A stretch of 38,465 nucleotides of DNA from Hydrogenophaga sp. Its GTDB lineage: Bacteria > Pseudomonadota > Gammaproteobacteria > Burkholderiales > Burkholderiaceae_C. A model generated the notes under the pieces. It saw only the letters and a list, made by a program, of their open reading frames with translations, ran no database searches and was not told the DNA's origin. Positions 34,919 to 38,465 of this stretch are shown piece by piece. The stretch covers positions 1 through 38,465 of the forward strand of contig JAURYH010000012.1 in assembly GCA_030653975.1 (NCBI GenBank), given 5' to 3'. Both the position numbers and the translations under genes were made by a program. Position 1 is the stretch's first letter. Every line of letters starts with the position of its first letter.

Positions 34919-35199
34919 CGACTCGGCCTGCGGGCAAGGAGGCGTGGTACGGCCTGAGCCTCGCGGCTGGACAGGTTTTCCCTGTGAACGCGATCTGCCG
35001 CCTGAGTGCGTGATGATCGGTCTACCAAGTGCGCGGCGATCGGAGGGCGGTGCCTTGGTGCTGCGGCCAGCAAGCCGGCCGGCAAACGTTGCCGTCGTGG
35101 CAACTGGAGCAGACAAGGGTGAGCACAGTCGGCCAAGAGCAGGCACTGCTCAGGCAATGAAGCGGCCTCCTCAAAACCCGGGGCGGTTCATCATGTGAC
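34919..35199. other. gene-poor stretch between chromosome and cassette array
   Basis: I see no convincing gene here. Near 35163-35190 the minus strand reads TGAACCGCCCCGGGTTTT and GAGGAGGC, which resembles the terminus of some IS3-family elements, but no transposase is present. The stretch lies just outside the last attC and may be the chromosomal edge of the integron, or a cassette that has lost its gene. Confidence 0.35.
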
Positions 35200-35277
35200 G
35201 GCTAACGTGGAGCTAACCGGCGACCGGAATGCCGTGAAGCGGCATGTAGGGCGTCCGTGTTGAGCGCAGGGTTAGAG
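35200..35277 (-). other. integron attC site A
   Basis: Read on the minus strand the site starts CTCTAAC (R-double-prime) directly after the cassette stop codon and ends GTTAGCC (R-prime). Between them are imperfect arms (GCGCTCAACACGGACGCCC and GGTCGCCGGTTAGCTC) and a terminal ATGCCG-cttca-CGGCAT hairpin. It is 78 bases long and is the outermost site seen. Confidence 0.75.
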
Positions 35278-35278
35278 C

Positions 35279-36052
35279 TCATTTCTTTGGAAGCAAAATG
35301 GATGCATTGGTATAGCCAAGATCAAATTTCATGAGTGGCTCCGTTCGGTATTTTTCCTGCAGATAGACAAGCAAAGGACCTTCATTTTTTCTATCCAGCG
35401 CGCAATCAAGGATAAATGCAGTTCCTTCCGCTTCCAACGCGGCTGGGTCTTCAATAGCAGTGCCAAATGGCTTGAGCACAGCAGAACACCGAAGGGCTTC
35501 GTACCGAGGTGAAAGAGAATTTAAGCACAGCTTTGCAGAAATTGATTTTCCGTCTGTATGAGCCACGATGGCGCCGTCGATGGCTCCAGCTCGGCGAAAA
35601 AAGTCTGCATTCCGAAAGTAGTAGCAACGCCGGTAGTGACTTGCATTCATTTCAAGAATGTTGGTTCGACCATATAGTGTCGCCATAAACTGTTCATATT
35701 TCCCTTCGGCGTGCACTCCAGTCGCAGTGAACCACATCAGGCGAAAATCATGAAGTCTATTCAGTGATGACCGTAGTTGGTGAGATGCATCCCTGACCAA
35801 GCCAGAATGAGTTTCATTGCGCGATATCGGGAGAGTAATCGCATGTATTTCGCCGCGTTCAAGTTCCTCTGCACGTTTCGCCAAATAGGTTAGGTCGTCT
35901 TCCTTCGTTTTCTCCTCAATGAGTACGCGAATGTCGCCGAAGCTGGCTAGGAAATCTGCTTCCTGCTTTTCCTCAGCATCCGATGTTGGGATGTCTTCAA
36001 CGGCAATGCCCCAGTGTTGGAGTAGCGCTTTGGCATACGAAAACGACTGCAT
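35279..36052 (-). CDS. integron cassette protein, possible PD-(D/E)xK-like domain
   Basis: The protein has 257 residues, is soluble and has no signal. I do not recognise a named family. The N-terminal region EEKQEADFLASFGDIRVLIEEKTKED fits the core of a PD-(D/E)xK nuclease fold: a helix with Glu31/Asp33, a strand with Asp40, then Glu46-x-Lys48 on the next strand. The middle part has a Tyr/Arg-rich segment (HYRRCYYFRNADFFRRAG), and the chain ends NASILLPKK. Codon usage is much less GC-biased than the chromosome, as expected for a mobile cassette. Its ATG overlaps the R-prime of attC B, and its stop lies one base from attC A, so the cassette carries almost no spare sequence. A DNA-targeting or defence role is only a suggestion. 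Confidence 0.75.
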   Translation of the reverse strand: MQSFSYAKALLQHWGIAVEDIPTSDAEEKQEADFLASFGDIRVLIEEKTKEDDLTYLAKRAEELERGEIHAITLPISRNETHSGLVRDASHQLRSSLNRLHDFRLMWFTATGVHAEGKYEQFMATLYGRTNILEMNASHYRRCYYFRNADFFRRAGAIDGAIVAHTDGKSISAKLCLNSLSPRYEALRCSAVLKPFGTAIEDPAALEAEGTAFILDCALDRKNEGPLLVYLQEKYRTEPLMKFDLGYTNASILLPKK

Positions 36053-36134
36053 CTAATGAGCCCGAATGTGAAAGGTTAGCTGACGGCGAAAAACGCAGCC
36101 TTTTTTGACGGTCGGCCGGTGCGGGCTATTAGAG
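36051..36134 (-). other. integron attC site B
   Basis: On the minus strand the site runs from CTCTAAT, just after the stop of the small membrane protein, to ATTAGAT, which overlaps the next cassette ATG. Its ends AGCCCG and CGGGCT pair, and the centre has A- and T-runs. It is 84 bases; both outer boxes deviate by one base from GTTRRRY/RYYYAAC. Confidence 0.6.
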
Positions 36135-36135
36135 C

Positions 36136-36441
36136 TCATTTCGCTTTATCGTCGTCACTGACCGCGCCGCCGACACCCATGAGAATAAAAACCCAGAGTA
36201 CCCCGCCAACCATAGCCCCAAAAGCGATACGCAGAAAAAAATCGGCTACAGGGCCGAAACTGCGCGCGAACTCGAATGTGACCGCATAAGTAATGCCAAC
36301 AGTGGCTGCTAACACTTTTGCGATTGTGTCAGCATTCTGCTTTGTTGCTATTCCTAGTTTGGCAAGCACCTTTGCAATAACAAATGCCGCCAAAATGACG
36401 AGTATTGGGAAAAAACTACCGCTATCGTATGGATCTCGCAT
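36136..36441 (-). CDS. integron cassette-encoded small membrane protein
   Basis: From the ATG at 36441, directly after the GTTAGAG box of attC C, the frame encodes 101 residues. There are about three hydrophobic segments (FFPILVILAAFVIAKVL, IAKVLAATVGITYAVTF and IAFGAMVGGVLWVFILMGV) and an acidic/lysine tail (SDDDKAK). I recognise no family. The frame is open further upstream, but that part is attC sequence. Small membrane proteins are frequent in integron cassettes. Base composition is AT-rich relative to the chromosome. Confidence 0.65.
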   Translation of the reverse strand: MRDPYDSGSFFPILVILAAFVIAKVLAKLGIATKQNADTIAKVLAATVGITYAVTFEFARSFGPVADFFLRIAFGAMVGGVLWVFILMGVGGAVSDDDKAK

Positions 36442-36447
36442 GATGAG

Positions 36448-36567
36448 CTCTAACGTTGAAGGTAAGGGGCTGGCCACAACGCACCCCACAAATGAGAAGA
36501 CGTGCGCGAACCACAAGACCCAACCGAAGCCGCTGACGGCCAGTCCCGCTTGACCGTAGTGTTAGCC
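36448..36567 (-). other. integron attC site C
   Basis: The minus strand runs GGCTAAC-ACTACGGTCAAGCGGGACTGGCC to GGCCAGCCCCTTACCTTCAAC-GTTAGAG. The outer arms and the GGCCAG/CTGGCC arms pair well, with the unpaired positions expected in attC. It is 120 bases long and the best-formed site here. The stop codon of the next cassette gene lies within GGCTAAC. Confidence 0.85.
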
Positions 36568-37053
36568 ATGGCGACGCTCCTGAAGAGCCTTGAGGAATGC
36601 GATGAAATCGCTTGGCGCAGAGAACGATTTTGAGAGAAGCCGTGAATCTCCTGCTGCAGATGAAATGACAGCCATTTGCTGCCCTGGAATGTTAATTACC
36701 TGTATTTGAGTTATTGCACTGTATGGAATTGTGATCGGTGACATTGAAATAGACGCTTTAGGAACTAGAGCGCTTGTTAGCCCAAGTTCTACGTAGCTCG
36801 CACCACTTTGGCTACGCGAAGCAACCCGAAGAACGATCACGCTGGCGAGGAGACTGAGTACGGCAAGGCCCCAGAAGAATAGTGGTGGTGCTTCAGGGGA
36901 TAGCGCTCTTGTAAGCATTCTTGTTATGCGTGTATCAGGATTTGTGTACGCGATGTATCCAAGGCCTGCTGTCACCGCGAGTGCTGCCACCACCATTAGA
37001 GCAGCACTAAGGATGATGTTCAAAACCGGAGCAGTGAATGGCGTTGAGCGCAT
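36562..37053 (-). pseudogene. integron cassette membrane protein with PH-like tail, 5' end replaced by an IS5-family insertion
   Basis: The present frame encodes 163 residues, but the first 14 (MRSTPFTAPVLNII) are read from the end of an IS element. The genuine part has two membrane segments (ALMVVAALAVTAGLGYIAY and FFWGLAVLSLLASVIVLRVA) followed by a small beta-rich domain (SMSPITIPYSAITQIQVINI to FIAFLKAL) that resembles bacterial PH-type domains. Excising the IS with one CTAA copy joins it in frame to codons at 38204-38253 starting MNTSQTLRFKYKLPAI, giving an original 164-residue protein. The IS happens to supply a new ATG in frame, but whether it is translated is unknown. Confidence 0.75.
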
Positions 37054-38207
37054 GGATCTCGCGACATGAAACCGCCGTGCCCGTTTCGATCAGTTTCCAC
37101 CGTTCAAAGGTCGATTTACCGGCCTTTCGGGGCCTCATCGAGGCCCATGGGCGCGTTGCAGGCGCACTCATCCCTGCGCCTTCTGCAAAAGCCGGTGCCG
37201 CGCCATCCACAAGTTGGAAAGTGCGAACAGCGTGTGCAGTTGCGCCGTGTTCTTGGCCAATCCGCGGTAGCGCACCTTCACAAACCCGAACTGGCGCTTG
37301 ATCACCCGAAACGGGTGCTCCACCTTGGCCCGGATGCTGGCCTTGACATGTTCGAGCTTGTCCATGATCGCGCCCATGGGCGTGCTCTTGTCCAACGCTT
37401 TGCGTTTGCCCGGGCGCATGGCCACGTGCCAGTTGGCATTGATCGCCTGCGTCTCCTCGCGCTTGGCCACACCCTGGTAGCCTGCGTCAGCGAACACATC
37501 GCTCTCTTCACCATGCACCAGCGCGCCGGCCTGCGTCACATCGTTGACGTTGGCCGCTGTGCCCACCACCGTATGTACCAGTCCCGAATCGGCATCCACG
37601 CCAATGTGCGCCTTCATGCCGAAGTGCCATTGGTTTCCCTTCTTCGTTTGGTGCATCTCAGGATCACGCTCGCCGCTGCTGTTCTTGGTCGAGCTGGGTG
37701 CGGCGATCAGCGTGGCGTCGATGGCTGTGCCGTTCTTGAGCAGCAGCCCTTTGGCGGCCAGCGTGCTGTTGACGGTGGCCAGTATCTGCAGGCTGAGTTG
37801 GTGCTCTTCGAGCAGGTGGCGAAAGCGCAGGATGCTCACGCGATCCGGAATGCGCTCGCTGCCCGAGAGACCAGCGAAGTCACGGTACAGCGGCGTCTCG
37901 AACAGGGCTTCTTCCATGGCCAAGTCCGACAGGCCGAACCACTGCTGCAAAAAATGAATGCGCAGCATGGTCTCGTGTGCAAACGGCGGGCGCCCCGTAC
38001 TGGCCACCGGCGAGGCCGCTGCAATCAGCGCAATGAGTTCGCACCACGGCACCACCAGTTCCATTTCGTCGAGGAACACAGCCTTGCGCGTGCGCCTCGT
38101 GCTCAGGTTCAGTCCCAGTTCGGCTTGTTTCTTCATGACGCCATTGTTCCTCGCCTCGCACCTTCAGACCATCGGGGACTGCACGGGGTTTTGAACACAA
38201 TCCCTAA
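37007..38207. mobile_element. IS5-family insertion sequence with CTAA target duplication
   Basis: The element itself spans 37011-38203 (1193 bases). Its ends are inverted repeats: GGATGATGTTCAAAACC on the plus strand at the left and GGATTGTGTTCAAAACC on the minus strand at the right, 14 of 17 identical. Both sides are flanked by the 4-base direct repeat CTAA (37007-37010 and 38204-38207), matching the YTAR target preference of IS5-type elements. It carries one transposase gene and appears complete and recent. Confidence 0.9.
37168..38136 (-). CDS. IS5-family DDE transposase
   Basis: The protein has 322 residues with no frameshift. It starts with an IS5-type N-terminal domain (MLRIHFLQQWFGLSDLAMEEALFETPLYRDFAGL). 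The RNase-H-like catalytic residues are visible: Asp140 in GTAIDATLI, Asp217 in VFADAGYQG and Glu273 in KVEHPFRVIKRQFG, which also holds the R-x2-K signature. It cuts and joins at the 17-base terminal repeats of the element. The gene lies inside a cassette ORF of the integron. Confidence 0.92.
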   Translation of the reverse strand: MKKQAELGLNLSTRRTRKAVFLDEMELVVPWCELIALIAAASPVASTGRPPFAHETMLRIHFLQQWFGLSDLAMEEALFETPLYRDFAGLSGSERIPDRVSILRFRHLLEEHQLSLQILATVNSTLAAKGLLLKNGTAIDATLIAAPSSTKNSSGERDPEMHQTKKGNQWHFGMKAHIGVDADSGLVHTVVGTAANVNDVTQAGALVHGEESDVFADAGYQGVAKREETQAINANWHVAMRPGKRKALDKSTPMGAIMDKLEHVKASIRAKVEHPFRVIKRQFGFVKVRYRGLAKNTAQLHTLFALSNLWMARHRLLQKAQG

Positions 38208-38253
38208 TTGCCGGAAGCTTGTATTTGAAACGTAGGGTTTGAGATGTATTCAT
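38204..38253 (-). pseudogene. detached 5' end of the third cassette gene
   Basis: The minus strand gives ATG at 38253 and codons MNTSQTLRFKYKLPAI up to the CTAA duplication, where the IS begins. It continues in frame with the gene fragment left of the IS. The ATG follows the GTTAGCC box of attC D by a few bases, as normal for a cassette. Confidence 0.8.
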
Positions 38254-38259
38254 ATAAAT

Positions 38260-38326
38260 GGCTAACGTCCAAGGTAAGGGGCGCGCCGTAGGCGCGTCCC
38301 AGCGACCGAAGGGAGCGACTTGACCG
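38260..38326 (-). other. integron attC site D, interrupted
   Basis: Plus-strand reading: GGCTAACGTCCAAGGTAAGG, a GCGCGCC-gta-GGCGCG stem, and later GGGAGCGACTTGACCG, closely parallel to the arms of attC C. After GACTTGACCG the expected G-TAGT-GTTAG end is missing and IS110-type sequence begins, so the site is split by the element. Confidence 0.7.
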
Positions 38327-38465
38327 GAATACGAAGGGACTTCCCACTTCCGGGCGACGGCATCGAAGTGCCAAGATTGGTTTTGGAAGTCAATCTGAAA
38401 CCCTTGTTGGAAGGAGAAGTCCCATGAGCAAGATTACACGAGTCGGTGTGGATTTGGCCAAACGT
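38327..38465 (+). mobile_element. IS110/IS1111-type element inserted in attC D, right part outside the window
   Basis: Sequence from about 38327 no longer follows the attC pattern and leads, after about 97 bases of leader, into a recombinase start typical of IS110-family elements. Members of the IS1111-attC group are known to target integron attC sites. The exact left end and the rest of the element cannot be seen. Confidence 0.65.
38424..38465 (+). CDS. IS110-family transposase/recombinase, N-terminal 14 codons
   Basis: The ATG follows AAGGAG at a good distance and the visible residues are MSKITRVGVDLAKR. VGVDLAK is the start of the DEDD (RuvC-like) catalytic domain of IS110-family recombinases, with its first Asp. 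The gene runs off the right edge. These enzymes work with an element-encoded guide (bridge/seek) RNA. Confidence 0.8.
   Translation, partial: MSKITRVGVDLAKR

Noticed and set aside
34655..35146. Minus-strand open frame of 163 codons near the edge of the cassette array
   Set aside because: It lies largely antisense to the DUF1330 gene and has no ribosome-binding site or recognisable domain.

Overview
The window looks like chromosome of a GC-rich betaproteobacterium, most likely a member of the Comamonadaceae (Hydrogenophaga/Acidovorax/Variovorax-like). The reasons are the high GC content, the protein flavours (DUF4148, MipA, small Burkholderiales lipoproteins, betaproteobacterial two-component and acyl-CoA genes), and the CCCTCACCCCAACCCTCTCCC-type palindromic repeats scattered through it. 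The genus is an inference; no rRNA gene is present.

Region 1 (1-5.95 kb) is a patchwork with decayed genes: a methyltransferase with an internal deletion, a lipoprotein, a DUF2306 membrane protein, a frameshifted zinc-free MDR oxidoreductase, a scrap of tyrosine recombinase, a histidine-kinase scrap fused to a TonB-like ORF, then a CPBP membrane protease and a MipA/OmpV outer-membrane protein. Region 2 (6.0-9.9 kb) is a same-strand run of exported proteins: a lipoprotein, a small periplasmic protein, DUF2141, a signal-bearing carotenoid-oxygenase-family enzyme, an alpha/beta-hydrolase lipoprotein and another small lipoprotein. Region 3 (9.9-13.7 kb) holds a membrane protein, a thioesterase and a heavy-metal-type two-component system divergent from a DUF4148 gene, with a CusR/cop-box-like palindrome between them.

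Region 4 (13.7-22.8 kb, minus strand) is a seven-gene catabolic operon whose content and order resemble the acyclic terpene utilisation cluster (atu) of pseudomonads: TetR regulator, SDR, acyl-CoA carboxylase beta, acyl-CoA dehydrogenase, enoyl-CoA hydratase, biotin-carrying carboxylase alpha, and a second acyl-CoA dehydrogenase. Several junctions are ATGA overlaps. Palindromic repeats sit at most other junctions and even inside coding sequences, always keeping the frame open. Region 5 (22.9-28.5 kb, plus strand) is a tight operon of a KefB/C-type antiporter, a tandem UspA protein, a DASS anion transporter and a Na/Pi-type cotransporter. Region 6 (28.5-34.9 kb) holds a sorbosone dehydrogenase-type lipoprotein, a PRC-barrel protein, an AI-2E-family permease, a YegD-like Hsp70, a Tim44-domain protein and a DUF1330 protein.

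Region 7 (35.2-38.5 kb) is visibly more AT-rich and is part of an integron cassette array read on the minus strand: three cassettes (a possible PD-(D/E)xK-like protein, a small membrane protein and a membrane protein with a PH-like tail) separated by attC sites. An intact IS5-family element with 4-bp CTAA target duplications has split the third cassette gene; removing it restores a 164-codon ORF. At the right edge a fourth attC is interrupted by the start of an IS110/IS1111-type element. The integron integrase and attI are expected to the right of the window.
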